Source: Methylobacterium radiodurans
GTDB taxonomy: Bacteria; Pseudomonadota; Alphaproteobacteria; Rhizobiales; Beijerinckiaceae
DNA length: 64,000 bases
Assembly (NCBI RefSeq): GCF_003173735.1
Contig: NZ_CP029551.1
Location: 248,001 to 312,000, forward strand
Direction: 5' to 3'
Shown: positions 45,109 through 55,518 of the stretch, piece after piece
Position numbering within the stretch: position 1 is the stretch's first letter
Layout: each line of letters opens with the position of its first letter
The notes under the pieces: generated by a model
Seen by the model: only the letters and a program-made list of their open reading frames with translations
Told to the model about the DNA's origin: nothing
Database searches by the model: none
Made by a program: the position numbers and the translations under genes

Positions 45109-45885
45109 ATGCCAGTAATCCGGTCCGCACGAGGTGCGTCTGAGATCGCAGAGCCACGTCAATCCGAGGTCGGCAACCGTCTGCTGCGGGCGCTCGATGC
45201 GTCCGATTTCGCGCGGCTCGCACCACACCTGCTCCCCGTGGACCTGCCGCTCGGGCTTGAGCTGATCGCGCCCAACGCCCCGATCGAGACCTGCGTCTTC
45301 CCCGAGTGCGGCTTCGTTTCGGTGGCCACCGGGCATGGTCAGCAACACGTCGAGATCGGTCTGGTCGGCCGGGAAGGGCTCGTCGGCGCCGCGCCCGTTC
45401 TCCTGGCCGACGCGGTGACCCCACAGTCCCACATGGTGCAGATGGCAGGGTCCGGCTTCGCGATTGCTGCCCAGGCGCTCGCCGCGGCGGCGGCCGAGCG
45501 CGCGAGCCTGCGCGCGACACTCCTTGCCTATGTCCACACACAGGTGCTCCAGCTCGGCGAGACCGTCTACGCACACGCGGCGCTGAACCTCGAGAGCCGG
45601 CTCGCGCGCTGGCTGCTGATGTGTCTCGACCGGATCGAGGGCGACGAGCTCGCCCTCACGCACGAGTTCCTGTCGATGATGCTCGGCGTGCAACGGGCGG
45701 GCGTCACCCTGGCGCTGCAGAGCCTGGAGGGCTCTGGCCTCATCCGCAACCGGCGCAAGCGCGTGCTGATCCGTGACCGCCGGGGCCTCGAGGCGCTGAC
45801 GCACGGCAGCTACGGCGCGCCGGAGGCAGCCTATGCCCGCCTGATCGCGCAGCCCCTCACGCCTCGGCCCGCGGCGTCGCGTTGA
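45109..45885 (+). CDS. Crp/Fnr family transcriptional regulator 2
   Basis: This 258-residue protein has a degenerate cNMP-binding-like N-terminal domain (LLPVDLPLGLELIAPNAPIE; FVSVATGHGQQHVEIGLVGREGL) and a winged-helix C-terminus (LTHEFLSMMLGVQRAGVTLALQSLEGSGLI). The N-terminal layout is that of the alphaproteobacterial Crp-like family with an IGLVGREG motif. There is no FNR cysteine cluster. The FNR-type box upstream suggests control by a relative. Its 3' end overlaps the antiporter gene by 29 bases. Confidence 0.82.
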   Translation: MPVIRSARGASEIAEPRQSEVGNRLLRALDASDFARLAPHLLPVDLPLGLELIAPNAPIETCVFPECGFVSVATGHGQQHVEIGLVGREGLVGAAPVLLADAVTPQSHMVQMAGSGFAIAAQALAAAAAERASLRATLLAYVHTQVLQLGETVYAHAALNLESRLARWLLMCLDRIEGDELALTHEFLSMMLGVQRAGVTLALQSLEGSGLIRNRRKRVLIRDRRGLEALTHGSYGAPEAAYARLIAQPLTPRPAASR

Positions 45886-47389
45886 GTTCGGCCCAATCGA
45901 ACTCCTCCTCCAGCCGGTAGTAGGCGTCGTCCCCGATCCGGCCCTCCCGGCGCAGGCGCAACACCGTGTCGCGGGCCGCCGCGATGGCGCGCCGTCGCGC
46001 GGCGTCCGCCGGCAGCGATTCCGGGGCGACCCCCTCCTCGTGGCTCTCGGCCTCCTGGAGGGCCGCCGCGAACTCGGCCCGGAGGGCATCGGCCGCGCCG
46101 TCCTCGCCCGCCTGCCCGAGGCTGTCGAGGGCCGCCGCGTAGGCCTCGGCCCGCGCCCGGCCGGTCTCCAGGCCGACGGGATCGTCGTCCTCGAGGCCGA
46201 GCCGCCGGAGCAGCGGGTTGAGGGTCAGCCCCTGCACGGTGAGCGTGCCGAGCACGGTGCAGAAGGCCGTGAACACGATGAGGTCACGCTCGGGAAAGTC
46301 CTGCGGCAGGGCGAGCGCGGTCGCGACCGTGACGATGCCGCGCATCCCCGCCCAGGAGATCGCGAGCGCCGGCCTGAAGCCTGTCGAGCTGTCCCGCCCC
46401 CGGATCCGTCCCCGCAGCCCGTTGGCCAGCAGGACCCAGAGGAGGCGCACCACGACCACGGTGGCGAAGACCGCCGCCGCGAGAGCCACCGCGCGGGACT
46501 GCTCGCCCCCGTCCAGCCGGTCGAGGATCGGACCGATCTGCAGGCCGACCAGCACGAACGCCAGCACGTTGAGCACGAACACCGCGGTCTCCCAGACCGC
46601 GTAGGAGACGATCCGGGTGCGCGGGGCGGTGATGCCGGGGCTGTAGCGCGCCACCGTGATGGCGAAGCTGACCACGGTGAGCACGCCCGACAATTCGAGC
46701 CGCTCGGCGACGAGCCAGATGCCGAAGGCGGCCACGAACTGCATCACGATGGCGCTCGCCGCATCGGGAAAGCGGGGAGCCACCATCACGAAGAGGCGGG
46801 CGAGGACCGGGCCGGCAATCAGGCTGCCCACAACGCCGAGCAGGAAGGTCGGCGCGACCTTGGCGGGGTCGAAGCTGCCCGCGACCGCCGCGGCGACGCC
46901 GAGCCGGTAGATCAGGAGCGAGCCGGCGTCGTTCAGCAGGCTCTCGCCGCGCAGGATGGTGGTGAGCCGGTGCGGCAGGGAGACGTGGCGCAGCACCGAG
47001 AGTGCCGCGACCGCGTCGGGCGGCGCCACGACCGCGCCGAGCACGATGCAGGCGGCGAGCGGCATCCCCGGGATCATCAGGTGGGTCACCAGGGCGACCG
47101 CCGCGGTGGTGGCCGCCACGGCGCCGAGCGCGAGGCCGCCGATCGGCCGCCAGTTCGCCTTCAGGTCGCGCAGCGAGGTGTCGTAGCCGGCATCCAGCAG
47201 CACGGGCGCCAGGAACAGCGCGAGCGCGAGTTCCGGATCGAGGGCGAGGTCGGGCACGCCGGGCATGAAGGCGAGCGCCGCGCCGCCGAGCGCCAGGAAG
47301 GCCGGATAGGGCGCGCCGAGGCGCCGGGCCAGCGCGGCGAGCAGGACCGCGCCGAACAGCACGGCGACGACCCATTCGAAGATCAACAT
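45857..47389 (-). CDS. cation/proton antiporter, CPA1 family
   Basis: This 510-residue protein has about 12 membrane helices followed by a soluble tail of about 110 residues. The exchanger motifs ASP-containing VVAPPDAVAALSVL and ILRGESLLNDAGSLLIYRL, typical of NhaP/CPA1, are present. It likely exchanges Na+ or K+ for H+. The C-terminal charged domain (GLEDDDPVGLETGRARAEAYA) may regulate activity. I start at MLIFEWVV. The 3' ends of this gene and the Crp/Fnr gene overlap in opposite orientation. Confidence 0.88.
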   Translation of the reverse strand: MLIFEWVVAVLFGAVLLAALARRLGAPYPAFLALGGAALAFMPGVPDLALDPELALALFLAPVLLDAGYDTSLRDLKANWRPIGGLALGAVAATTAAVALVTHLMIPGMPLAACIVLGAVVAPPDAVAALSVLRHVSLPHRLTTILRGESLLNDAGSLLIYRLGVAAAVAGSFDPAKVAPTFLLGVVGSLIAGPVLARLFVMVAPRFPDAASAIVMQFVAAFGIWLVAERLELSGVLTVVSFAITVARYSPGITAPRTRIVSYAVWETAVFVLNVLAFVLVGLQIGPILDRLDGGEQSRAVALAAAVFATVVVVRLLWVLLANGLRGRIRGRDSSTGFRPALAISWAGMRGIVTVATALALPQDFPERDLIVFTAFCTVLGTLTVQGLTLNPLLRRLGLEDDDPVGLETGRARAEAYAAALDSLGQAGEDGAADALRAEFAAALQEAESHEEGVAPESLPADAARRRAIAAARDTVLRLRREGRIGDDAYYRLEEEFDWAELNATPRAEA

Positions 47390-47538
47390 GCGCGGGAAAG
47401 AGGCAGGGGGCGCCAAGCGTTCCGCCTGCGGCGCCGCGTATCACAATCGCAGGTTGCTAAAGCGCCCCGAATCCGGCGCAGGCTTTGCAGGGAGCGGCGC
47501 CGCGGCTAAGCGGTGCGACGCGAACAGCAGGAGCCACG

Positions 47539-49137
47539 ATGCCCGAGACGCCCGTCTTCGCCCACGGCGCCGTCGCCGCCCCCCACGACCTCGCCGCCCG
47601 GGCCGGGCAGAGCGTGCTGGCGCAGGGCGGCAACGCGATCGAGGCGATGGTGGCGATGGCGGCCTCGATCGCCGTCGTCTACCCGCACATGAACGGGATC
47701 GGCGGCGACGGCTTCTGGCTGGTGCGCGAGCCCGGCGGGCGGGTGCGCGGCTTCGAGGCCTGCGGCCCGGCGGGCAGCCTCGCGACGATCGGGCGCTACC
47801 GGGAGCAGGGCCACGACGCGATCCCGGCCCGCGGCCCGGACGCGATGGTGACGGTGGCGGGCGCGGTCGGGGGCTGGCGCATCGCGCTCGACCTCGCCCG
47901 GGCGCTCGGCGGGCGCCTGCCCCTCGCGACGCTCCTCGCCGACGCGATCGCGCAGGCGCGGAACGGCGTGCCGGTCTCCCCCTCGGAGGCGCGCTACGTG
48001 CCCCAGGAGCTCGACACGCTCCACGACGCGCCGAACTTCGCCGCGGCCTTCCTGAAGGCTGGCAAGCCCTACCCGGCCGGCGAGACCCGCGCGCTCTCGA
48101 AGCTCGCCGCGACCCTGGAGCAGCTCGCCCATGCGGGCCTCCAGGACTTCTACCGGGGCGATATCGGCCGCGAGATCGCCGCCGACCTCGAGAGGCTCGG
48201 CGCGCCGGTCACGCGGGGCGACCTCGAGCGGTTCGCTCCGGTCGAGCGGGCGCCCCTGTCGATCCGGCGGCGCGACGCGACGCTCTACAACTTCCCGCCC
48301 CCGACCCAGGGGCTCGCCGCGCTGATGATCCTCGGCATCTTCGACCGGCTCGCCATCCGGGAGCCCGAGACGCCCGCCCACTATCACGGGCTGATCGAGG
48401 CGACGAAGCGGGCCTTCGCGGTCCGCGACCGGGTGGTGACCGATTTCGACCGGCTCCGCCACGACCCGTCGCTCTTCCTCGCGCCCGAGCGCCTCGCCCG
48501 GGAAGCCGCGCAGATCGACATGCGCCGCGCGGCCTCCGTGCCCTTGCCCCAGCCCGGCCACGGCGACACGGTCTGGATGGGGGCGATCGACGGCGAGGGC
48601 TTGGCCGTCTCCTACATCCAGTCGGTCTACTGGGAGTACGGCTCCGGCACGGTGCTGCCCGCCACCGGCATCTGCTGGCAGAACCGCGGCATGTCCTTCT
48701 CCCTCGACCCGTCCGCCGTGAACCCGCTGGAGCCGGGCCGGCGCCCGTTCCACACCCTGATCCCGGCGCTGGCCGCCTTCGACGACGGCCGGGTGATGAG
48801 CTACGGCAGCATGGGCGGCGACGGGCAGCCGCAATTCCAGGCCCAGATCTTCTCGCGCTACGCCGATTACGGGATGCCGGTGGCCGACGCCGTCGATGCT
48901 CCGCGCCTCCTCTACGGGCGCACCTGGGGCGCGCCCTCCCTCAGCGTGAAGGTGGAGAACCGCATCGATCCCGGCTGCATCGCGGCGCTCCGCCGGCTCG
49001 GCCACGAGATCGAGGAACTGGGCTTCCCCTATACCGACTCGCTGGGCCATGCCGGCATGCTGGTGCGCGCACCCCGCGACGGCCGCATCGAGGCCGCGCA
49101 CGATCCCCGCTCGGACGGGGGTGCGCTGGGGCTGTAG
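47539..49137 (+). CDS. gamma-glutamyltransferase family protein
   Basis: This 532-residue Ntn-hydrolase precursor has the N-terminal region (ALAQGGNAIEAMVAMAA-like; NGIGGDGFWLV) and autoprocessing Thr in GHGDTVWMGAIDGEGL (Thr344), which becomes the N-terminal nucleophile of the small subunit. Classical enzymes have GDTTH; here Val and Trp follow, so activity on glutathione is not assured. No signal peptide is visible, so it may act in the cytoplasm. It may share glutathione turnover with gshB. Confidence 0.85.
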   Translation: MPETPVFAHGAVAAPHDLAARAGQSVLAQGGNAIEAMVAMAASIAVVYPHMNGIGGDGFWLVREPGGRVRGFEACGPAGSLATIGRYREQGHDAIPARGPDAMVTVAGAVGGWRIALDLARALGGRLPLATLLADAIAQARNGVPVSPSEARYVPQELDTLHDAPNFAAAFLKAGKPYPAGETRALSKLAATLEQLAHAGLQDFYRGDIGREIAADLERLGAPVTRGDLERFAPVERAPLSIRRRDATLYNFPPPTQGLAALMILGIFDRLAIREPETPAHYHGLIEATKRAFAVRDRVVTDFDRLRHDPSLFLAPERLAREAAQIDMRRAASVPLPQPGHGDTVWMGAIDGEGLAVSYIQSVYWEYGSGTVLPATGICWQNRGMSFSLDPSAVNPLEPGRRPFHTLIPALAAFDDGRVMSYGSMGGDGQPQFQAQIFSRYADYGMPVADAVDAPRLLYGRTWGAPSLSVKVENRIDPGCIAALRRLGHEIEELGFPYTDSLGHAGMLVRAPRDGRIEAAHDPRSDGGALGL

Positions 49138-49250
49138 CGGGCCGCGCCGCGTTCCGCTCACGCGGCACGGTCCTCTGGGCTCTCGCTTGTCCTCTCGGCG
49201 GGAGGAAGAACGTCGCGGCAGGATCCGGGAGTCGCGAAGCCCAATGTTAT

Positions 49251-49277
49251 CCCTTGCGGCCCTTGCGGCCCTTGCGG
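49251..49277. repeat. 9-bp tandem repeat, three copies
   Basis: CCCTTGCGG occurs three times head to tail, 52 bases before the methyltransferase start. It is a likely replication-slippage product. Confidence 0.7.
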
Positions 49278-49329
49278 CCCCGCGCGATCGGGCCGAGGAT
49301 CATCCTCCGAGCCCTGGCGGGAACCCACG

Positions 49330-50169
49330 ATGGCCGACGGCATCACCCAGGCCGCGTACTGGAACGGCGAGGTCGGCCAGCGCTGGGCCCGCAACCAGGC
49401 CGTGCTGGATGCGGTCTTCTCGCCGCTGACCGACGCCCTGTTCGAGGCCGCCGGCCTGAGGGCTGGCACGAGCGTCCTCGACATCGGCTGCGGGGCCGGC
49501 GAGACCACCCTGCGCGCGGCCGCCGCGGTCGGGCCGGAGGGCGCGGTCGCGGGCGCCGACGTCTCGGCGCCGCTGCTCGCAGCGGCCCGGGAGCGGCCGA
49601 TGCCGGCAGGTGCAGCCCCGGTCGCCTGGGTCGAGGCGGACGTCGAGACCTACCCTTTCCCGCCGGCCTCCCTCGATGCGGCCCTGTCGCGCTTCGGCAC
49701 GATGTTCTTCGCCGACACGCAAGCGGCCTTCGCCAACATCCGCGCCGCCCTGAAGCCCGGCGGGCAGCTCACCCTGCTGTGCTGGCAGGCGATGGCGGCG
49801 AACCCCTGGGTGAGCGTGCCGCGGGCGGCGATCCTGCCCCTCGTGCCCGCTCCCGGGCCGCCGCCCCCGCCCGACCAGCCGGGCCCTTTCCGTTTCGCCG
49901 ACGGGGCGGCGCTTGAGGCACGGCTGCGCGCGGCCGGGTTCCGGGACATCGTCCGTACCGGTCTCAGAGTGCCGGTGACGCTCGGTCGCGACCCGGAGAC
50001 CGCCGCCCGGGTCGCCTGCGAGCTTGGACCGCCGTCGCACCTGCTGCGCGAGGCGGAGCCCGAGCTGCGGGCGCGGGCACTGGCGTCGGTCGCCGAGGCG
50101 CTGCGCCCCCACGCGACCGACGGCGGCGTGCAGCTCGAGGCCGCCTGCTGGCTGGTTGCCGCAGGTTAG
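49330..50169 (+). CDS. SAM-dependent methyltransferase
   Basis: This 279-residue class I methyltransferase has motif I in TSVLDIGCGAGETTLRAA, an acidic residue in VAGADVSAPLL, and FPPASLDAALSRFGTMFFAD as motif IV region. It resembles UbiE/methyltransferase-11/25 family proteins. No substrate can be inferred. The N-terminal YWNGEVGQRWARNQAVLDAVF is shared with this general group. Confidence 0.8.
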   Translation: MADGITQAAYWNGEVGQRWARNQAVLDAVFSPLTDALFEAAGLRAGTSVLDIGCGAGETTLRAAAAVGPEGAVAGADVSAPLLAAARERPMPAGAAPVAWVEADVETYPFPPASLDAALSRFGTMFFADTQAAFANIRAALKPGGQLTLLCWQAMAANPWVSVPRAAILPLVPAPGPPPPPDQPGPFRFADGAALEARLRAAGFRDIVRTGLRVPVTLGRDPETAARVACELGPPSHLLREAEPELRARALASVAEALRPHATDGGVQLEAACWLVAAG

Positions 50170-50403
50170 CCTCGCCGCCGCAGGTTCGCGCGCGGGGTGG
50201 CGTCGTGCTGTCTCGCACCCGCCTCGCCAGGCCGTCCGATCCGCGCTAGCTTCTGCCGATGCGGTCGGCCCGCGACGCCTCTGACCAAAAGTCCAACTTG
50301 ATTTGGATGCCCCACTGCCGTTGGTTGTAGGTGGGAACCGAATAGAAGCCGACGCGCCACAGGCCGCTAGAACGGCCGGGCCGCCGCACGGAGGAGACCT
50401 CAG

Positions 50404-51927
<1,524 letters not shown>

Positions 51928-51956
51928 GAACGAGCCTTCTTCCGAGAGGAACCTTG

Positions 51957-51985
51957 CCCCGGCCGAGAGGCCGGGGTCTTTTTTT
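51957..51985 (+). terminator. intrinsic terminator between ALDH and DUF779 genes
   Basis: CCCCGGCC (51957-51964) pairs with GGCCGGGG (51969-51976) across a GAGA tetraloop, followed by TCTTTTTTT. It begins 30 bases after the ALDH stop and lies within the gap to the partner gene. Confidence 0.9.
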
Positions 51986-52013
51986 CATCCGGCCGGCGCG
52001 GGGAGGTGGACGC

Positions 52014-52439
52014 ATGAGCGAGATGACGAGAGGCGGGACCGAGGCGGCCGAGCAGGCCGACGCGGCCGGCACGCCGCTGCGGGTGACGGCGACACCGGCG
52101 GCGCTCGCGCTGATCGAGGAATTGCGGGCCGACCACGGCCCGGTCATGTTCCACCAGTCGGGCGGCTGCTGCGATGGGTCGTCGCCGATGTGCTACCCGG
52201 TCGGCGACTTCATCACCGGCGACGGGGATGTGCATCTCGGGCAGGTCGGCGGCGCGGATTTCTACATCTCGCGCTCGCAATTCGCGGTCTGGAAGCACAC
52301 CCACATCATCCTCGACGTGGTGCCGGGCCGCGGCGGCATGTTCTCCCTGGAGAACGGCCGCGAGAAGCGCTTCCACATCCGCTCGCGCCTGTTCACGGAG
52401 GCGGAGAACCGGGCGCTGGAGGGGGCCTGCCGTCTCTGA
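52014..52439 (+). CDS. DUF779 protein, partner of aldehyde dehydrogenase
   Basis: This 141-residue protein has the DUF779 signature FHQSGGCCDGSSPMCYPVGDF with three cysteines, and FYISRSQFAVWKHTHIILDVV. The family is found next to ExaC-type aldehyde dehydrogenases and is suspected of binding a metal or helping the enzyme, but its role is unknown. GGGAGG precedes the ATG. Its own expression must pass the terminator at 51957 or use a separate promoter. Confidence 0.85.
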   Translation: MSEMTRGGTEAAEQADAAGTPLRVTATPAALALIEELRADHGPVMFHQSGGCCDGSSPMCYPVGDFITGDGDVHLGQVGGADFYISRSQFAVWKHTHIILDVVPGRGGMFSLENGREKRFHIRSRLFTEAENRALEGACRL

Positions 52440-52486
52440 GGAGGCCGCAGGGCTTCCGAATTCCCAAGACCATCCGCCGCGATCCC

Positions 52487-52510
52487 CCCTCCCCCCTCTG
52501 CGGGGGAGGG
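52487..52510. repeat. dispersed G/C-tract palindrome, copy 3
   Basis: CCCTCCCCC pairs with GGGGGAGGG across CTCTGC. The loop sequence CTCTGC is also present in the copy at 55481, which supports common origin. It lies in the convergent gap between the DUF779 gene and the Sel1 gene. Confidence 0.6.
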
Positions 52511-52577
52511 AGAACGCGCGGGGGCCGCACGCCTCGTGTGGATGCGATAGCCGACGGAGGGGACACGACAGGTCGCC

Positions 52578-53621
52578 CTACCGCGCCTCGTTGCGCGCGC
52601 TCGCCTGGGCCTCGGCGCGCTTCTTCTCGTCGTTGGTGAGGCCCGCGAGCGTCTGGTCGAGCCACGCATCCGACAGGCCCTGCTGCGCTGCCATCAGGTT
52701 CCAGGTCGCGGCCTCTAGGAGGTTCTTCTGGAACCCGCGGCCGACCGCGTAGATGCGGGCGACGCGGTTCTGGGCGATCGCGTTGCCGCGCTGGGCCGCG
52801 TGCAGGAAGTAGCGGGCGGCGCGGGCCTCGTCCTTCGGCACGCCGTTGCCGTTGAACAGCAGGATCGCGAACTCGACCTCGCCGGCTAGATCCCCGTTAT
52901 CGGCCGCGCGGCGGAACCACTCGGCCGCCTGGGCGGGATCCTTCTGAACGCCGCGGCCCTGCAGGTAGAGCACCCCGAGCGCGTGCTGGGCCGAGCCGAC
53001 CTCGCTCTCGGCGGCCTTGCGCAGCAGGCTCGCGGCGCGGGTCTCGTCCTCGGGCTTGCCGGTGCCGATCAGGATCAGCGCGAGGTTGTAGGCCGCCGTG
53101 GGCGAGCCCTTCTCGGCCGCGCTCTCCAGCCAGCGCCGCCCGGCCTTCGGGTCCTTCGGCACGCCCCGCCCGTCGAGGGACATCAGCCCGAGCGACGACA
53201 TGGCGGCGGAATCGTTCAGGGCGGCGGCCAGCCGATACCACTCGGCCGCCTTCACGGGATCCTGCCGCACGCCGAGGCCCTGGTTGTAGAGTTCGCCGAG
53301 CAGCGTCATCGCGGCCGCGTCCTTACGGTCGGCCTCGATGCGCTTCGTCGCCTCGCGGAAGGCTGTGACGTACTGGCCCTTCTGGTAGGCGCCGTAGGCG
53401 AAGTCCGGCTGTCCGCCGGAGCGTGGCAGGGCGCCGCCCGTGTAGTTCGGCGTGTAGGGGCTCGGCAGCTCGCGCATCGGCGGCTTGCCAGCCTGGTCCC
53501 CGGCCGGCAGCTCCGTCGCCTTCGGGGTCATGGCCGGGCTCGCGGCCTGTGTCTGGGCCGCCAGGGCCTGCCCGCCCCAGGCGAGCGCGGCGAGGAGGAC
53601 GAGCGCGGGTAGCCGCCTCAT
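52578..53621 (-). CDS. secreted Sel1-repeat protein
   Basis: This 347-residue protein has a signal peptide (LPALVLLAALAWGGQALA) and then a mature part with six or more Sel1-like repeats of about 36 residues (for example AAEWYRLAAALNDSAAMSSLG, LYLQGRGVQKDPAQAAEWFRRAA). These form an alpha solenoid for protein binding. It is translationally coupled (ATGA) to the preceding ThiE-like gene, which places it at the end of the glycolytic cluster. Confidence 0.85.
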   Translation of the reverse strand: MRRLPALVLLAALAWGGQALAAQTQAASPAMTPKATELPAGDQAGKPPMRELPSPYTPNYTGGALPRSGGQPDFAYGAYQKGQYVTAFREATKRIEADRKDAAAMTLLGELYNQGLGVRQDPVKAAEWYRLAAALNDSAAMSSLGLMSLDGRGVPKDPKAGRRWLESAAEKGSPTAAYNLALILIGTGKPEDETRAASLLRKAAESEVGSAQHALGVLYLQGRGVQKDPAQAAEWFRRAADNGDLAGEVEFAILLFNGNGVPKDEARAARYFLHAAQRGNAIAQNRVARIYAVGRGFQKNLLEAATWNLMAAQQGLSDAWLDQTLAGLTNDEKKRAEAQASARNEAR

Positions 53622-54274
53622 GCCGAGCCTCCCAGCGCCTCCTGCGCGCGGGCGACCGCCGCCGGGTCGGAGAGCCAGAGCGCGCTCTCCAGGCCGACGA
53701 ACTCGGCGCCCGTGGCGGCGTGGCCCGGGACCTCGTCCGCCGCGCACGCGACCGCGATGCAGGGCGTCTCGAAGATCTCGGCCCACCACGCGGCGCGCGC
53801 GCGCACGTCCTCGGGGTCGGGCGCCTGCCCGTCCGGGTAGAGCCCGCCGAACATCAGGTAATCGACGCCTGCCTCGCCCGCATCCATCGCGGCGTGGCGT
53901 GTCTCGAACCCGCCGGCGCCGAGGATGCGGCCCTCGCGCAGGCGCTCGCGCAGGTCCTTCAGGCCCGTCGGGAGAGCCGCCGCCTTGTCGACGTGGACCC
54001 CGTCCGCGCCGCCACGGGTGGCCACGCTGACGAGATCGCCCGGGAAGCCCGGGCAGGCGACGACGAGCGCCGCCTCCCGCTCCTGCACGACGGGGGCCAC
54101 GCGCTTGACGAGGCCGGTCAGCGCCCGCTCGTCGGCGGGCGCCAGACGCAGGATCACCGCGGCCACGTCGCCCGCCGCGCAGGCTGCCTCGATGGCGGGC
54201 ACGAGCGCGTCGAGGTCGCCGGCCGCGACGCCGTGCGGCGTGAGCAGGGCGAGACGTTGGGCGGGCGCGCTCAT
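53618..54274 (-). CDS. thiamine phosphate synthase-like protein
   Basis: This 218-residue TIM-barrel protein is of the ThiE/TenI superfamily, with GGADGVHVDKAAAL and AGVDYLMFGGLYPDG. The usual C-terminal phosphate-binding GGI segment is replaced by IAVACAADEVPGHAATGAEFVG, and the pyrophosphate-binding Thr/Ser cluster (STHS) reads GFETRHAAM. Genuine thiamine phosphate synthase activity is therefore doubtful. It starts five bases after fba. The position within a sugar-phosphate operon hints at a different phosphate-bearing ligand. Confidence 0.65.
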   Translation of the reverse strand: MSAPAQRLALLTPHGVAAGDLDALVPAIEAACAAGDVAAVILRLAPADERALTGLVKRVAPVVQEREAALVVACPGFPGDLVSVATRGGADGVHVDKAAALPTGLKDLRERLREGRILGAGGFETRHAAMDAGEAGVDYLMFGGLYPDGQAPDPEDVRARAAWWAEIFETPCIAVACAADEVPGHAATGAEFVGLESALWLSDPAAVARAQEALGGSA

Positions 54275-54279
54275 GCGGT

Positions 54280-55353
54280 TCAGGCGTTCGCCGCGATCTT
54301 CGGATCGAGCGAGCCGCTGGCGTAGCGCTTGGCCATCTCGGCGACCGAGATCGGGCGGATCTTCGAGCCCTGGCCGGCGGTGTTGAACTCCTCGAAGCGC
54401 TGGCGGCAGAGCTTCGTCATCGCCTCCATGGCGGGCTTCAGGTACTTGCGCGGGTCGAACTCGGACGGGTTCTCGGTCAGCACCTTCCGGATCTGGCCGG
54501 TCATCGCCATGCGGTTGTCGGTGTCGATGTTGATCTTGCGCACGCCGTGCTTGATGCCGCGCTGGATCTCCTCGACCGGAACGCCCCAGGTCGGCTTCAT
54601 CTGGCCGCCGTACTGGTTGATGATGTCCTGCAGGTCCTGCGGCACCGAGGAGGAGCCGTGCATCACGAGGTGGGTCGTCGGCAGGCGGCGGTGGATCTCC
54701 TCGATCACGTTCATGGCGAGCACGTCGCCGTCGGGCTTGCGGGTGAACTTGTAGGCGCCGTGGCTGGTGCCCATCGCCACCGCGAGCGCATCGACCTTGG
54801 TGGCGGAGACGAACTTCACGGCCTCGTCCGGGTCGGTCAGGAGCTGGTCGTGGGAGAGCACGCCCTCGGCGCCGTGGCCGTCCTCGGCCTCGCCCTGGCC
54901 GCTCTCCAGTGAGCCCAGCACGCCGAGCTCGCCCTCGACCGAGACGCCGGCCCAGTGGGCCATCTTCGTGACGTTGCGGGTGATCTCGACGTTGTAGTTG
55001 TAGTCGGCCGGGGTCTTGCCGTCGGCCTTCAGTGAACCGTCCATCATCACCGAGGTGAAGCCGTACTGGATCGCGGTGGCGCAGGTGGCTTCGTTGTTGC
55101 CGTGGTCGAGATGCATGCACACGGGGATGTGCGGGTAGATCTCGACGAGACCGTCGATCAGCTTGGCCAGCACCACGTCGTTGGCGTAGGCGCGCGCGCC
55201 GCGGCTCGCCTGCAGGATGACCGGCGAGTCGGTCGCATCCGCCGCCGCCATGATGGCGAGCCCCTGCTCCATGTTGTTCAGGTTGAACGCGGGCACGCCG
55301 TACTCGTGCTCGGCGGCGTGGTCGAGGAGTTGCCGGAGGGTGATGCGTGCCAT
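54280..55353 (-). CDS. fba: class II fructose-bisphosphate aldolase
   Basis: This 357-residue zinc aldolase catalyses fructose-1,6-bisphosphate cleavage or synthesis. It shows the zinc/His motif [23 protein letters not shown] region, the [24 protein letters not shown] segment split over the active site, and IDTDNRMAM. It belongs to the class IIB form common in alphaproteobacteria. It is encoded between pgk and a ThiE-like gene on the minus strand. Confidence 0.95.
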   Translation of the reverse strand: MARITLRQLLDHAAEHEYGVPAFNLNNMEQGLAIMAAADATDSPVILQASRGARAYANDVVLAKLIDGLVEIYPHIPVCMHLDHGNNEATCATAIQYGFTSVMMDGSLKADGKTPADYNYNVEITRNVTKMAHWAGVSVEGELGVLGSLESGQGEAEDGHGAEGVLSHDQLLTDPDEAVKFVSATKVDALAVAMGTSHGAYKFTRKPDGDVLAMNVIEEIHRRLPTTHLVMHGSSSVPQDLQDIINQYGGQMKPTWGVPVEEIQRGIKHGVRKINIDTDNRMAMTGQIRKVLTENPSEFDPRKYLKPAMEAMTKLCRQRFEEFNTAGQGSKIRPISVAEMAKRYASGSLDPKIAANA

Positions 55354-55480
55354 GGTTCGATCCTCGTCCGATGCGGCCTGAGCCGGGCCTGCCCCTTGCG
55401 GGGCTTATATAGGTGCGCCCGCGCCGCGAGCCCGCGCGGGGGCGTGAGAAACTTAGGCGTATCTGTCAGCCAGCGCAGCT

Positions 55481-55508
55481 CTCCCTCCCCCCTCTGCGGG
55501 GGGCGGGA
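55481..55508. repeat. dispersed G/C-tract palindrome, copy 4
   Basis: CCCTCCCCCC and GGGGGGCGGG face each other across TCTGC with one mismatch. It lies in the pgk-fba gap. Confidence 0.55.
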
Positions 55509-55518
55509 AATGACGCAC

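Noticed and set aside
50320..50400. Stress-sigma promoter upstream of the aldehyde dehydrogenase (GGGAACCG)
   Set aside because: GGAAC is present, but no CGTT at the right distance is found.
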